Part shown: positions 17,266 to 27,286 of the stretch, piece by piece | Position numbering within the stretch: position 1 is the stretch's first letter | How the letters are laid out: each line of letters starts with the position of its first letter | DNA from: Pelagibacteraceae bacterium | GTDB lineage: Bacteria > Pseudomonadota > Alphaproteobacteria > Pelagibacterales > Pelagibacteraceae | Assembly (NCBI GenBank): GCA_009693705.1 | Contig: SHWS01000003.1 | Location: 1-64,000, forward strand | Direction of reading: 5' to 3' | DNA: 64,000 bases | The notes under the pieces: generated by a model | What the model was told of the DNA's origin: nothing | Databases searched by the model: none | What the model saw: only the letters and a program-made list of their open reading frames with translations | Position numbers and translations under genes: made by a program

Positions 17266-18594
17266 ATGAATCAAAAAATATTTATCAAAACTTTTGGTTG
17301 TCAAATGAATGAGTACGACTCAAATCGAATTTATGATTCTGTCAAAAAAATAGGTTATCAAAAAACTGATAATTATGAAGAAGCAAATTGTTATTTGCTC
17401 AATACTTGTCATATTAGAGATAAAGCAAAAGAAAAAGTTTACCATGAAATTGGTAGGTTAAAAAAAGTTTTTAGATCAAAACAAAAGCCACTAGTTATTG
17501 TTGTTGGCTGCGTAGCTCAGGCAGAAAATCACGAAATGTTAAAAAGAGAACCTTATATAGATTTAATTATAGGCCCTCAGGCCTATCATAAAATTAACAA
17601 TACAATTTTAGCTTATAATCAAGATAAAAAAAAATTAGAAGAAACGGAATTTGACGCTATAGCAAAGTTTGAATATCTAAGTAAAATTAAAAATAACAAC
17701 AGTAAAGTATCCTCATTTTTAACAATTCAAGAAGGATGTGATAAATTTTGTCATTTTTGTGTAGTGCCATTTACGAGAGGACCTGAATACTCTAGGCCTT
17801 ATAAACAAGTTATTGATGAAGCTAAAAGTCTTGCAGATAACGGAGTAAAAGAAATTATTTTATTAGGTCAAAATGTAAATGCTTATAATAACGATGGATT
17901 TAAATTATCTAATTTAATTAAAGAAATCCAAAAAATAAATGAGATTAAGCGAATTAGATATACCACATCTCATCCAAAAGATATGAGTGACGATTTAATA
18001 GAAGTTTATAAGTATTCAAAGAAATTAATGCCACTTGTACATTTGCCTGTTCAAAGTGGATCAGATAAAATATTGGATTCAATGAATAGAAATCATAATA
18101 TTAAAGAATATTTAGATATTTTTTATAAATTAAAAAAAATTAATTCCAATATTGAATTTTCAAGTGATTTTATTGTTGCTTATCCAGGAGAGGAAGAAAA
18201 AGATTTTAAAAATACTTTAGAACTTATAGATAATATTAAATTTATTCATTCTTATTCATTTATATTCAGTCCGAGGCCGGGAACAGTTGCTTCCAAATTA
18301 AAACTTATAGATAAAGCAATATCAATGAAAAGATTAGAAAGAATCCAAAATAAATTATTTGATAATCAAATTATTAAAAACAAATTATTAGAAAATAAGA
18401 CTATAAATGTTTTAGTTGAAAATCAAAAAGCTGATAAAACTGGATTTTTTGGTCGATCAGAATACATGACACCAGTTATTTTTAATGGTACAGAGCAAGA
18501 TATTGGAAAAATTGTATCAGTTAAGATTATCAAAAGTAACCAAAATACATTATTTGGAGAGGCCGTTATGAGTGTTAATCAAAAAGTAGCTTAA
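17266..18594 (+). CDS. miaB: tRNA-2-methylthio-N6-isopentenyladenosine synthase
   Basis: 443 residues in three domains: an N-terminal MTTase domain (FIKTFGCQMNEYDS, LNTCHIRDKAKEKV, VGCVAQAE; three cluster cysteines), a radical-SAM domain with QEGCDKFCHFCVVPFTRG (CxxxCxxC), and a C-terminal TRAM domain (about 375-440). MiaB adds a methylthio group to i6A37 in tRNAs using SAM and two Fe-S clusters. The start is the ATG at 17266, one base after the fur stop; the family begins with this FxKTFGCQMN strand. Confidence 0.96.
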   Translation: MNQKIFIKTFGCQMNEYDSNRIYDSVKKIGYQKTDNYEEANCYLLNTCHIRDKAKEKVYHEIGRLKKVFRSKQKPLVIVVGCVAQAENHEMLKREPYIDLIIGPQAYHKINNTILAYNQDKKKLEETEFDAIAKFEYLSKIKNNNSKVSSFLTIQEGCDKFCHFCVVPFTRGPEYSRPYKQVIDEAKSLADNGVKEIILLGQNVNAYNNDGFKLSNLIKEIQKINEIKRIRYTTSHPKDMSDDLIEVYKYSKKLMPLVHLPVQSGSDKILDSMNRNHNIKEYLDIFYKLKKINSNIEFSSDFIVAYPGEEEKDFKNTLELIDNIKFIHSYSFIFSPRPGTVASKLKLIDKAISMKRLERIQNKLFDNQIIKNKLLENKTINVLVENQKADKTGFFGRSEYMTPVIFNGTEQDIGKIVSVKIIKSNQNTLFGEAVMSVNQKVA

Positions 18595-18597
18595 TAA

Positions 18598-19593
18598 TTG
18601 AGTAATTCTATAAAAAAAAAAAACGATACTTTACTAAAGTTTGTTTATTCAGATAATAATTCATTAAGTGTTATTTTCCAGGACAATAATTTATTAATGG
18701 GAGTTGTGGGTGAATTTAATAAAAATTTAAAAGAATTAGAAAAAATTACACAATCAAATTTATATTCTAGAGGTAATTCAATTTTAATTAAGTCAAATCC
18801 TAAGAAAAACGAAACTGTTAAAAATGCAATTCAGTTTTTGGTTAATCAATTTATAAATAATGGAAATATTGAAAATAAGGATATACTTTCCTCAGTAGAT
18901 AAATTTATGATTAATGAAAAAGTAAAAAATAATAATGTTACGGATATTATTAAAACGCCAAAAAAATCCATTATTCCAAGATCAGAAAAACAAAAAGAAT
19001 ATGTTAGAGCTTTGCGTCAAAGCGATATTATAATTTCAGCTGGTCCTGCCGGAACCGGCAAGACATTTTTAGCTGTAGCGGTGGGATTAACAATGTTACT
19101 AGAAAAAAAAATTGATAGAATTATATTATCAAGACCAGCTGTAGAAGCGGGTGAGAGACTGGGATTTTTACCTGGGGATATGAAGGAAAAAGTAGATCCT
19201 TATCTAAGACCATTGTACGATTCGCTTTATGATTTGTTTGATTTTGAAAAAATACAAAGGATGATTGAAATTGGTGATATTGAAATAGCTCCCTTAGCTT
19301 TTATGAGAGGTAGAACTTTAAAAAATTCTTTTGCCATTCTTGATGAAGCTCAAAATGCAACAGATACTCAGATAAAAATGTTTCTAACACGAATTGGAGA
19401 AAATTCTAAAATAGTTGTAAATGGTGATCCGACTCAAATAGATCTTTTAAATAAAAATACGTCTGGTTTGGTGAGAGCAAAAAAATTATTAGGTCATTTA
19501 GATGAAATATCAGTGGTAGACTTTGATCATTCAGATGTAGTTAGACATCCTTTGGTATCAAAGATTGTAAAAGCTTATTCCACTAATGATTAA
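18598..19593 (+). CDS. phoH: PhoH-family ATPase
   Basis: 331 residues. An N-terminal KH-like part (1-110) precedes the PhoH ATPase with Walker A SAGPAGTGKTFLAVAVGL near residue 145, RPAVEAGERLGFLPGD, and Walker B FAILDEAQNATDTQIKMFLTR. The family binds RNA and ATP; beside ybeY it is thought to act in rRNA/ribosome maturation. Translation probably starts at TTG 18598, three bases after the miaB stop. The last 8 bp overlap ybeY. Confidence 0.93.
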   Translation: MSNSIKKKNDTLLKFVYSDNNSLSVIFQDNNLLMGVVGEFNKNLKELEKITQSNLYSRGNSILIKSNPKKNETVKNAIQFLVNQFINNGNIENKDILSSVDKFMINEKVKNNNVTDIIKTPKKSIIPRSEKQKEYVRALRQSDIIISAGPAGTGKTFLAVAVGLTMLLEKKIDRIILSRPAVEAGERLGFLPGDMKEKVDPYLRPLYDSLYDLFDFEKIQRMIEIGDIEIAPLAFMRGRTLKNSFAILDEAQNATDTQIKMFLTRIGENSKIVVNGDPTQIDLLNKNTSGLVRAKKLLGHLDEISVVDFDHSDVVRHPLVSKIVKAYSTND

Positions 19594-20047
19594 TGTAAAT
19601 GTTATTTCTGAAGAAAAAGCATGGTTTAAAAAAATAAAAAAAAAAAACTTTTTTTTTAAAAATATCTGCAAATTTTTTCCTAAAAAATATAAATTTTTAA
19701 ATAAAAAAATTAATATAACATTACTGTTATCTAATAACAAAAAAATAAAAAAATTAAATAAAAAATTTAGAAACAAAAATAAGCCAACAGATATTTTGTC
19801 TTTCCCCTTAAGTAAGAAAATTAAATTATCCAAAGAAAATTATATGGGAGATCTTATAATTAGTTATAATTTTATGGATAAACCAAAAAAGCAATCAATA
19901 AAAAATTTTCATCAAAAAGTAATTAAGACTTTTATACATGGTTTTCTCCACTTATTAGGATTTGATCATAGTAAGCTGAAAGATTACAAAAAAATGCTAA
20001 AAGAAGAAGAAAAAATTTATCAATCAGTAATATTAAAATTAAATTAA
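19586..20047 (+). CDS. ybeY: Endoribonuclease YbeY (16S rRNA maturation)
   Basis: 153 residues. The zinc-binding signature is present as FIHGFLHLLGFDHSK (HGxLHLxGxDH), together with NKPTDILSFPL and MGDLIISY typical of the family. YbeY is a metal-dependent RNase in 16S 3'-end processing and ribosome quality control. The first 60 residues are exceptionally Lys/Phe-rich, which I attribute to AT pressure. Its start overlaps phoH by 8 bp and lnt follows after 1 bp; corC, common between them, is missing. Confidence 0.93.
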   Translation: MINVNVISEEKAWFKKIKKKNFFFKNICKFFPKKYKFLNKKINITLLLSNNKKIKKLNKKFRNKNKPTDILSFPLSKKIKLSKENYMGDLIISYNFMDKPKKQSIKNFHQKVIKTFIHGFLHLLGFDHSKLKDYKKMLKEEEKIYQSVILKLN

Positions 20048-20048
20048 T

Positions 20049-21593
20049 TTGAGTAAAAAATTATACATAGAGTTCATTTTTTTAACTTTAATGGGTATGG
20101 CAACTTCATTAAGCTTACCTCCATTTAATTTTTTTTTAATTAATTTTTTAACATTCAGTTATTTTTTTATTTTTCTAGTAAAAAAATCTCGATCACAATT
20201 TAATAAATTATTATTTTTTTTTTATGGATGGTTTTTTGGTTTTGGATTTTTTGTTACAAATCTCTATTGGGTTTCTATATCTTTAACTTTTGATGAAAGC
20301 TTTAAATTTTTAATCCCTTTATCATTAATTTTTTTACCAGCTTTTTTAGCAATATTTTATGGTATAATTACTTACTTGTTTTTAATTTTTAAAACAAAAA
20401 AAATAATAAGTTCATTTTTAATCTTTTCAGCAATATATGGTATTTTTGAATTTGTTAGAGGATTTGTTTTAACTGGGTTTCCATGGAATTTAATAGTTTT
20501 TAGTCTCTCTAAAAATTTAGAAATACTATCAATACTATCTGTTGTTGGAACATATGGACTTAATTTATTGTGTATATCTATTTTTACTAGCGGAGGATTA
20601 TTTATATTAAGAGAGACCAAAAAAGATGTAGTTATAAGTATTTTTTTTATTTTAACTCCACTTTTTTTTTATAGCTATGGATTATTTTATAAAAATGAAT
20701 TTTTTAATTCAAAAGTAATTACTTATGATTATAAAATTAGATCAATAGGCTCAAATATTAGCCTTGATCGATTTTATGAAAACATTAATATCATCTCTGT
20801 TATCGATGATTTAATCAATATAAGTGATCCACAAATTAACGAAAAAACTATTTTTTTATGGCCAGAAGGAATTCTTCCAGGAATTTTTCAAGAACAGCTA
20901 ATAGATTATAAAAGTTTCTTTAAAAACAGATTAAGTGAAAATCATTTTTTAGGTCTAGGAATTAACAGTCAACAGAATGAGCAAGGATCTCAAAAGTTTT
21001 ATAACTCTTTCTCTTTGTATGATAATGAATTTAACCTTTTAGATTCTTATAATAAAATAAATCTAGTACCATTTGGTGAGTTTTTACCATTTGAAAGTAT
21101 CTTAAAAAAAATTGGGTTTAAATCAATTACAAATAATTATGAGTCTTTCTCAACTGGTAGTAAAAGAAATATTATTCCTATAGTAAAAGATAATTTTTCT
21201 TTAAAAATTTTACCTTTAATATGTTATGAAATTATTTATTCAGGAAAATTATATACTAATCAAGAATTTGATGTTTTGGTTAATATATCTGAAGATGGAT
21301 GGTTTGGCAAATCAATAGGACCAAAGCAGCATTTTACTCATAGTATTTTTAGAGCAATAGAAAGTGGCAAATATGTAATTCGCTCGTCTAACAATGGTAG
21401 TGCAGCAATCATAAATCCATTAGGAATTGTTGAAAAAAAAGTTGATTTTGGTAAATCTGGCTATGTTGACTTTGAAGAGAGACGAGAAATTCAATCAACT
21501 ATTTTTTCTAATTATGGAAATAAAATATTTGGTATAATAATTTTATTGTATATTTTTTTTATATTTATATTTAATAAAGTTAGACATGACTAA
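20049..21593 (+). CDS. lnt: Apolipoprotein N-acyltransferase
   Basis: 514 residues: about seven membrane helices in the first 220 residues, then a nitrilase-like periplasmic domain. The catalytic triad is visible: Glu in LWPEGILPG (about 273), Lys in [16 protein letters not shown] (about 335) and Cys in [10 protein letters not shown] (about 392). Lnt adds the third acyl chain to outer-membrane lipoproteins such as the LptM and BON proteins in this window. The start appears to be TTG at 20049. The last 8 bp overlap metK. Confidence 0.94.
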   Translation: MSKKLYIEFIFLTLMGMATSLSLPPFNFFLINFLTFSYFFIFLVKKSRSQFNKLLFFFYGWFFGFGFFVTNLYWVSISLTFDESFKFLIPLSLIFLPAFLAIFYGIITYLFLIFKTKKIISSFLIFSAIYGIFEFVRGFVLTGFPWNLIVFSLSKNLEILSILSVVGTYGLNLLCISIFTSGGLFILRETKKDVVISIFFILTPLFFYSYGLFYKNEFFNSKVITYDYKIRSIGSNISLDRFYENINIISVIDDLINISDPQINEKTIFLWPEGILPGIFQEQLIDYKSFFKNRLSENHFLGLGINSQQNEQGSQKFYNSFSLYDNEFNLLDSYNKINLVPFGEFLPFESILKKIGFKSITNNYESFSTGSKRNIIPIVKDNFSLKILPLICYEIIYSGKLYTNQEFDVLVNISEDGWFGKSIGPKQHFTHSIFRAIESGKYVIRSSNNGSAAIINPLGIVEKKVDFGKSGYVDFEERREIQSTIFSNYGNKIFGIIILLYIFFIFIFNKVRHD

Positions 21594-22752
21594 TTTAAAA
21601 AATTATCTATTTACAAGCGAGTCTGTGTCCGAAGGTCATCCCGACAAAGTTTCTGATAGAATTTCAGATATGGTAGTAGACACCTATCTATCCAATGATC
21701 CTTTCTCAAGAGTAGCATGTGAGACATTAACCACTACCAATAAAGTTATTTTGGCAGGAGAGGTTCGTGGTCCTGAAATTAAAAAAGATTATTTAATTGA
21801 AAAAGTGAGAAATTGTATCAAAGATATTGGCTATGACCAAGAAGGCTTTACCTGGAAAGAGTCAACTAAAATTGAAATCTATTTACATTCTCAGTCAGTT
21901 GATATTGCACGAGGAATAGACTCAACTACAAATAAAGATGAAGGAGCAGGTGACCAAGGTATAATGTTTGGGTTTGCATGTGATGAAACCGAGGTTTTAA
22001 TGCCAGCTCCAATACATTATTCACACAAAATACTTAAATTAATGGCAGAAGATAGAAAATCTGGTAAATTAAAAAGTATTGAACCAGACTCCAAAAGCCA
22101 GATAACTTTTGAGTATATAAATGGCAAACCCACGAAAGTAAAATCAGTAGTAATATCTTCACAACATTCACCTGACATTAATCAAAAGCAAGTTAGAGAC
22201 CTTCTAAGACCATATGTATTTAAATCAATTCCTAAAAACTTTTTAGATGGTTTTAATGAAGATGAACTTTATGTTAACCCAACTGGAAATTTTGTTATTG
22301 GTGGCCCCGATGGAGATTGCGGATTAACTGGTAGAAAAATTATAGTTGATACTTATGGGGGTGCAGCACCTCATGGAGGAGGAGCATTTTCTGGAAAAGA
22401 TCCAACTAAAGTAGATAGATCCGCAGCCTATGCCGCAAGATATATAGCAAAAAACATAGTTGCATCAAAAATTTCCAATAAATGTTTAATTCAAATTGCT
22501 TATGCAATTGGTGTTTCAAAACCTTTATCTATATATGTAGATCTATTTGATGAAGATTTTAAAAAAAATCAATTTGTCATAGAAAAAATTAAAAAAAATT
22601 TTGATTTAAGTCCAAGAGGAATTAGAGAAATGTTAAATTTAAATAAACCTATTTATCAAAAAACCTCAGCCTATGGTCATTTTGGAAGAATACCTGAAAA
22701 TAATGGATCATTTTCATGGGAAAAAACTGATAAAATAGGTGTTTTTTCCTAA
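21586..22752 (+). CDS. metK: S-adenosylmethionine synthetase
   Basis: 388 residues, full length. Motifs in order: [29 protein letters not shown] (ATP-binding hexapeptide) and [20 protein letters not shown] (the Gly-rich phosphate loop). It makes SAM from methionine and ATP for RsmI, MiaB, UbiE and other methyltransferases. Its ATG sits inside the end of lnt, which leaves no room for a SAM riboswitch leader directly upstream. trmB, usual after metK in alphaproteobacteria, is absent. Confidence 0.97.
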   Translation: MTNLKNYLFTSESVSEGHPDKVSDRISDMVVDTYLSNDPFSRVACETLTTTNKVILAGEVRGPEIKKDYLIEKVRNCIKDIGYDQEGFTWKESTKIEIYLHSQSVDIARGIDSTTNKDEGAGDQGIMFGFACDETEVLMPAPIHYSHKILKLMAEDRKSGKLKSIEPDSKSQITFEYINGKPTKVKSVVISSQHSPDINQKQVRDLLRPYVFKSIPKNFLDGFNEDELYVNPTGNFVIGGPDGDCGLTGRKIIVDTYGGAAPHGGGAFSGKDPTKVDRSAAYAARYIAKNIVASKISNKCLIQIAYAIGVSKPLSIYVDLFDEDFKKNQFVIEKIKKNFDLSPRGIREMLNLNKPIYQKTSAYGHFGRIPENNGSFSWEKTDKIGVFS

Positions 22753-22761
22753 TAGTTTTTA

Positions 22762-22789
22762 TTGAATTAAAAAAAAACTTTAATATATT
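22762..22789 (+). promoter_or_regulatory. Candidate sigma-70 promoter for the nusA operon
   Basis: TTGAAT at 22762-22767 and TATATT at 22784-22789 are separated by 16 bp, just after the metK stop. The predicted start near 22796 gives a leader of about 55 nt that contains the hairpin at 22811-22837. The gap between that hairpin and the nusA ATG is too short for a normal promoter, so initiation must be upstream. Confidence 0.45.
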
Positions 22790-22810
22790 GCAGTTAAATT
22801 ACTGAATTAC

Positions 22811-22837
22811 AAAATGGGCATTTGCCCATTTTTTTTT
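22811..22837 (+). terminator. Intrinsic terminator between metK and nusA (possible nusA leader attenuator)
   Basis: AAAATGGGC (22811-22819) pairs with GCCCATTTT (22824-22832) around a 4-nt ATTT loop, and an unbroken run of T covers 22829-22837. This is a textbook intrinsic terminator. The nusA ATG follows only 15 nt later. Confidence 0.85.
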
Positions 22838-22852
22838 GGTGCAAAAAAATAA

Positions 22853-24406
22853 ATGTTAAATAGAAGAGCTGATAAATTAGAATTATTGAGAATTGTAGAG
22901 TCCGTTGCTTTAGAAAAATCCATCGATAAAGAATTAATTATTAGTTCAATGGAAATAGGCATTGCAAAAGCGGCTAAATCAAAGTTTGGTCAAGAAAATG
23001 AGATTAAAGTTTTAATCAATAGAGACAATGGAGATATAGGAATTTTTAGAAAATTAATTGTTGCAGAAAACCCTCAAAACACAAATTTAGAAATTAAGTT
23101 AGAAGATGCTGTAATTCTTGATGAAAATAATAAAGATAAGGCAATTGGTGATGAAGTTCTTCAACCTCTACCCTCTTTTGATTTTGGAAGAATAGCCGCA
23201 CAAACAGCTAAACAAGTTATTAGTTTTAACGTTCGAGAAGCTGAAAGAGAAAGACAATATAATGATTTTATTGATAAAAAAGATTTAATTTTAAGTGGCA
23301 TTGTAAAGAGATTAGAATTTGGAAATGTTATTGTTGATCTTGGAAGAACTGAGGCAATTATTCAAAAAAATGAATTAATACCTAGAGAAAATATTAAAGC
23401 TGGGGACAGAATTAAAGCTTATTGTTATGACGTAAGAAGAGAACTAAGAGGTCAACAAATTTTTTTATCTAGAGCACATACTAAATTTATGGAAAAACTT
23501 TTTGCTCAAGAAGTTCCAGAAATTTATGATGGATTAATAGAAATTAAATCTTCTTCAAGAGATCCTGGAAGTAGAGCAAAAATTTGCGTAAAAGCAGTTG
23601 ATACTTCATTAGACCCAGTTGGTGCCTGCGTGGGCATGAGAGGCTCAAGAGTTCAAGCAGTAGTTAACGAACTGCAAGGCGAAAAAATAGATATTGTAAA
23701 TTGGTCTGAAGATATTGCAATTTTGGCTTCAAGCGCATTATCACCTGCGGAAGTTCAAAGAGTAAATGTATATCCAGAAAGAAAAAAACTTGATGTAATC
23801 CTTACTGAAGAAAATTTAAGTAAAGCAATCGGACGAAGGGGTCAAAATGTAAGACTTGCGACAAAGTTATTAAATTATGAAATAAATATAATGACAGATG
23901 CCGAAGATTCAGAAAGAAGACAATTAGAATTTAAAGAAAAAACTGAAAATTTTGTAAAAAATTTAGAATTAGATGAAACACTTGGTCAATTATTAGTTGC
24001 AGAAGGTTTTTCATCAATTGACGATATCAAAGATAGTACAGTAGTGGACTTAGTCAAAATTGAAGGTATTGAAGAAGATACTGCGAAAGCATTAATTGAA
24101 AGAGCAAAAGAATTTCATGAAAAAGATCAAGAAGATATATCACAACGTATAAAAGATTTGGGACTTGAAGATGCTTTAATTAATTTAAAAGGATTAACTC
24201 CTGGCATGTTAGTAACTCTTGGAGAACAAAAAATTTTAAAATTGGAAGATTTTGCTGATCTTGCATCTGATGAATTAACAGGGGGATATGATATTGTAAA
24301 GGGCGAGAGAGTAAAAATTCAAGGATATTTCGAGGATTTTGCTTTATCAAAAGAAGAAGCGGACGGATTAATTATGTCTGCAAGAAATATAGTTTATAAA
24401 GATTGA
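22853..24406 (+). CDS. nusA: Transcription termination/antitermination factor NusA
   Basis: 517 residues with the long proteobacterial layout: N-terminal RNAP-binding domain (1-125), S1 domain (about 135-200, with ILSGIVKRLEFGNVIVDLGRTEAII), two KH domains (about 210-345, with GACVGMRGSRVQAVVNEL and KAIGRRGQNVRLATKL), and two C-terminal acidic helix-hairpin-helix repeats (about 365-517). NusA controls pausing, termination and antitermination. It heads nusA-infB-rbfA-rpsO-pnp. rimP, usually directly upstream, is absent. The terminator in its leader suggests control of its own operon. Confidence 0.97.
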   Translation: MLNRRADKLELLRIVESVALEKSIDKELIISSMEIGIAKAAKSKFGQENEIKVLINRDNGDIGIFRKLIVAENPQNTNLEIKLEDAVILDENNKDKAIGDEVLQPLPSFDFGRIAAQTAKQVISFNVREAERERQYNDFIDKKDLILSGIVKRLEFGNVIVDLGRTEAIIQKNELIPRENIKAGDRIKAYCYDVRRELRGQQIFLSRAHTKFMEKLFAQEVPEIYDGLIEIKSSSRDPGSRAKICVKAVDTSLDPVGACVGMRGSRVQAVVNELQGEKIDIVNWSEDIAILASSALSPAEVQRVNVYPERKKLDVILTEENLSKAIGRRGQNVRLATKLLNYEINIMTDAEDSERRQLEFKEKTENFVKNLELDETLGQLLVAEGFSSIDDIKDSTVVDLVKIEGIEEDTAKALIERAKEFHEKDQEDISQRIKDLGLEDALINLKGLTPGMLVTLGEQKILKLEDFADLASDELTGGYDIVKGERVKIQGYFEDFALSKEEADGLIMSARNIVYKD

Positions 24407-24416
24407 GTGATGATTT

Positions 24417-26636
24417 ATGGAAAACAAAAAAACAAAATTAACAATTTCTGGTATAGCCAATAAATCCATACAAAATATTGAGATTGTCAAAACTCAAGGA
24501 AAAAATTCTGTAGTTATAGAAAAACAACCAAATAAATTTCCAAGCAGAAGTGGGTCTTTCAAATCAACGGGATTTAAGCCAACTTCTTCATCTTCTTTTA
24601 GCAAAGGAACTTTTGTTAAACCGCTATTAATTTCCAAAGATCCTCCAATTACAAATGATTTTGAAAGACGTAAATTAGCAGAACAAAGAGCTACTAAGAG
24701 ATTGAAAGGAGAAAGTGAAGATAAAGACAAAAAATTTAAAATAGGAACAAAAAAAAGAGAGTTAAAATTAACCGTTTCCAGAGCCTTGAGTGATGAAATA
24801 GAAGCAAGAGAGAGAAGTTTAGCCTCTGTTAGAAGAGCAAGACTGAAAGAAAATAAAAACCTTACAAAAGATGAGATAAAAGAAAATTTAAAACCAATTA
24901 AAAGAGACGTTAATATTCCTGAGGCAATTACTGTAAGAGAACTTGCTAACAGAATGGCAGAACAATCAAGTAATGTAATAAAATATTTATTTGGCATGGG
25001 TGTTACTGTTACAATTAATCAAAATTTAGCAGCAGATACAGCAGAGTTTTTGGTTAAAGAATTTGGGCATAATCCAATTAGAGAAGAAAAAGCTGATGAA
25101 ATTATTCAAAAAATAAAAGACTCAAGAGCAGCAAATTTAAAAAATAGACCCCCAATAGTTACAGTTATGGGGCATGTTGATCATGGAAAAACTTCAGTAC
25201 TTGATGCTCTAAGAAGTACAAATGTTGTATTAGGTGAGTTTGGTGGAATAACACAGCATATCGGAGCTTATCAAATTGAAAGTCAATTAAATAAAATAAC
25301 ATTTATAGACACCCCAGGTCACGCTGCTTTTACAGAAATGAGAGCAAGAGGATCAAAATTAACAGATATTGTTGTGTTGGTAGTTGCGGCAGACGATGGT
25401 GTAAAACCTCAAACAGTAGAGTCCATTAAACATGCAAAAGCAGCAAATGTTCCAATTGTAGTAGCAATTAATAAATGTGATCTTCCAGACGCCAATCCAC
25501 AAAAAATTAAAAATCAATTACTTGAGTATGAATTAATAGCGGAAGAATTATCAGGAGAGACTTTGATAGTTGAAATTTCAGCTAAAACAAAAATGAATTT
25601 AGATAAGTTAGTTGAGTCAATAATTCTTCAGGCTGAAATTTTGGATTTGAAAACAAATTTCGAATCAAAAGCAAATGGCGTAGTTTTAGAGTCTAAAATT
25701 GACACTGGTAGAGGACCAGTGGTCACAATCATAGTAACCTCAGGAACTCTCAAAAAAGGCGATTTCTTTGTTAGTGGTTCAAGGTGGGGAAAAGTTAGAG
25801 CAATTATTAATGATAAAGGTGAAAATATTAACGAAGCACTTCCATCAACTCCAGTTGAAGTCTTGGGAATTAATGGTGCGGCAAAAGCAGGTGATGATTT
25901 TATCGTTTTAAACGATGAAAAAGAAGCAAAAAATTTAAGTGATAATAGAGTCCAGGAAAATAAACAGGGAACAAATCCTTTAACATTTGCTACTCAAGAG
26001 TCGGCATTTTCAAACAAATCTATAACTGAATTAAATTTGATAATTAAATCAGATGTTCATGGATCTTCAGAAGCCATTAAAAGTGCAATTGGCCAAATTA
26101 AGCACGATGAAGTTAAACCAAAAATTATTTTATCAGATATTGGAATGATAACAGAAACAGATGTAACGTTGGCAAAAGCATCTAATGCGGTTTTAATAGC
26201 TTTTAACGTTAAACCAAGTAAAGAAGCAAAAAAACTTGCAGAAATTGAAAAAATACAAATATTTTCATATAATATTATTTATGAAGTTTTAGATTATGTT
26301 AAAAAAAGAATGTCAGGATTACTAACACCTGATATTCAAGAAAAAATTATCGGTACAGCTCAGATTTTAGAAATATTTAAAGTTTCAGGTGCCGGTAAAG
26401 TTGCTGGATTAAAAATAAATGAAGGAGAAATAGTAAGTAATTCTAATGTCAGAATTATTAGAGATGGAGCTATTATATTTACAGGTAAAGTTGGAACTTT
26501 ATTTCGAGAAAAAAACCAAGTAAAGCAAGTCGTTAATGGCCAAGAATGCGGGATTACAGTTAAAGACTATATGGATTTTCAAAAAAATGACATAATAGAA
26601 GCGTTTAATGTAGTTTCAAAAGAGAGAACAATTTAA
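24417..26636 (+). CDS. infB: Translation initiation factor IF-2
   Basis: 739 residues, shorter than the roughly 890 of E. coli because the charged N-terminus is reduced. A Lys/Arg-rich N-terminal part (1-160) is followed by the IF2_N module (INVPEAITVRELANRMA-type, about 165-215), the GTPase domain with GHVDHGKTS (about 251), DTPGHAAF and NKCD, then the EF-Tu-like and C1/C2 domains that bind fMet-tRNA. It lies 10 bp after nusA; the ylxR gene that often separates them is absent. The stop overlaps the rbfA start by 1 bp. Confidence 0.97.
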   Translation: MENKKTKLTISGIANKSIQNIEIVKTQGKNSVVIEKQPNKFPSRSGSFKSTGFKPTSSSSFSKGTFVKPLLISKDPPITNDFERRKLAEQRATKRLKGESEDKDKKFKIGTKKRELKLTVSRALSDEIEARERSLASVRRARLKENKNLTKDEIKENLKPIKRDVNIPEAITVRELANRMAEQSSNVIKYLFGMGVTVTINQNLAADTAEFLVKEFGHNPIREEKADEIIQKIKDSRAANLKNRPPIVTVMGHVDHGKTSVLDALRSTNVVLGEFGGITQHIGAYQIESQLNKITFIDTPGHAAFTEMRARGSKLTDIVVLVVAADDGVKPQTVESIKHAKAANVPIVVAINKCDLPDANPQKIKNQLLEYELIAEELSGETLIVEISAKTKMNLDKLVESIILQAEILDLKTNFESKANGVVLESKIDTGRGPVVTIIVTSGTLKKGDFFVSGSRWGKVRAIINDKGENINEALPSTPVEVLGINGAAKAGDDFIVLNDEKEAKNLSDNRVQENKQGTNPLTFATQESAFSNKSITELNLIIKSDVHGSSEAIKSAIGQIKHDEVKPKIILSDIGMITETDVTLAKASNAVLIAFNVKPSKEAKKLAEIEKIQIFSYNIIYEVLDYVKKRMSGLLTPDIQEKIIGTAQILEIFKVSGAGKVAGLKINEGEIVSNSNVRIIRDGAIIFTGKVGTLFREKNQVKQVVNGQECGITVKDYMDFQKNDIIEAFNVVSKERTI

Positions 26637-27004
26637 TGACAGATAGAATTGGAAAACCAATGACCCAGAGACAGCTTAGAGTTGGAGAGATGATTAAACA
26701 ATCTTTAAGTATGATCTTTATGAGAAATGAAGCTAAGGTACCAAATTTAGAAACAAATACTATTACCGTTACTGAGGTTAAAATGAGCCAAGATTTAAAA
26801 ATTGCCAAAGCATATGTTTTACCTTTAGGTGGAAAAGATGCCGATCAAGCAATTAAAACTTTAAAAGAATATTCTTTTATAATTAGAAAGATTTTATCAA
26901 AAAAAGTAATTATGAAATTTTTACCAAAACTTCTTTTTAGAAAAGACGAGTCCTTTGAATATGCAGAAAAAATAGAAAACTTGATAAAACAAACACATAA
27001 ATAG
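26636..27004 (+). CDS. rbfA: Ribosome-binding factor A
   Basis: 122 residues of the KH-like RbfA fold, with RQLRVGEMIKQSLSMI at the start, ITVTEVKMSQDLKIAKAYVLPLG in the middle and FLPKLLFRKDESFEYAEKIENLI at the end. RbfA helps mature the 30S subunit and 16S 5' end, and matters most in the cold. The TAATG junction with infB implies coupled translation. truB, normally next, is missing; rpsO begins 12 bp later. Confidence 0.94.
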   Translation: MTDRIGKPMTQRQLRVGEMIKQSLSMIFMRNEAKVPNLETNTITVTEVKMSQDLKIAKAYVLPLGGKDADQAIKTLKEYSFIIRKILSKKVIMKFLPKLLFRKDESFEYAEKIENLIKQTHK

Positions 27005-27016
27005 GAAAAACGAGGT

Positions 27017-27265
27017 ATGAATAAAAAAATACAAGAAGTAGCAATGCACGATAAAGATACCGGATCTTCAGAGATTCAAATAGCTTTACTAACAGAAAAA
27101 ATTGAAACTCTTTCAAAACACATTAAACAATTCAAAAAAGATAAACACTCTTCAATTGGTTTGTTAAGAGCGGTAAATAGAAGAAAGAAATTGTTAGAAT
27201 ACTTAAAAAACAACAAGATGGATTCTTACAAAAATATAATAACAAAGTTGGATCTGAGAAAATAG
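27017..27265 (+). CDS. rpsO: 30S ribosomal protein S15
   Basis: 82 residues (E. coli 89), with the conserved DTGSSEIQIALLTEKI and LLRAVNRRKKLLEYL segments that contact 16S helix h22. The first few residues are shortened. S15 binds early in 30S assembly. The gene is between rbfA and pnp as in most proteobacteria. In E. coli S15 represses its own mRNA through a pseudoknot overlapping the start; with only 12 bp of intergenic space here, any such element would have to sit in rbfA coding sequence. Confidence 0.96.
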   Translation: MNKKIQEVAMHDKDTGSSEIQIALLTEKIETLSKHIKQFKKDKHSSIGLLRAVNRRKKLLEYLKNNKMDSYKNIITKLDLRK

Positions 27266-27286
27266 ATAGAATGAAATGGAAATTAA

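Noticed and set aside
21500-21590. SAM riboswitch upstream of metK
   Set aside because: metK starts inside lnt, leaving no leader, and I see no conserved SAM aptamer elements.
24494-24997. Long minus-strand frame (167 codons) opposite infB
   Set aside because: It is an antisense shadow of the repetitive, low-complexity N-terminus of IF-2, with no ribosome site and no family motif. Similar antisense frames opposite dnaK, dnaJ, rsmI, fabA, katG and the helicase were rejected for the same reason.
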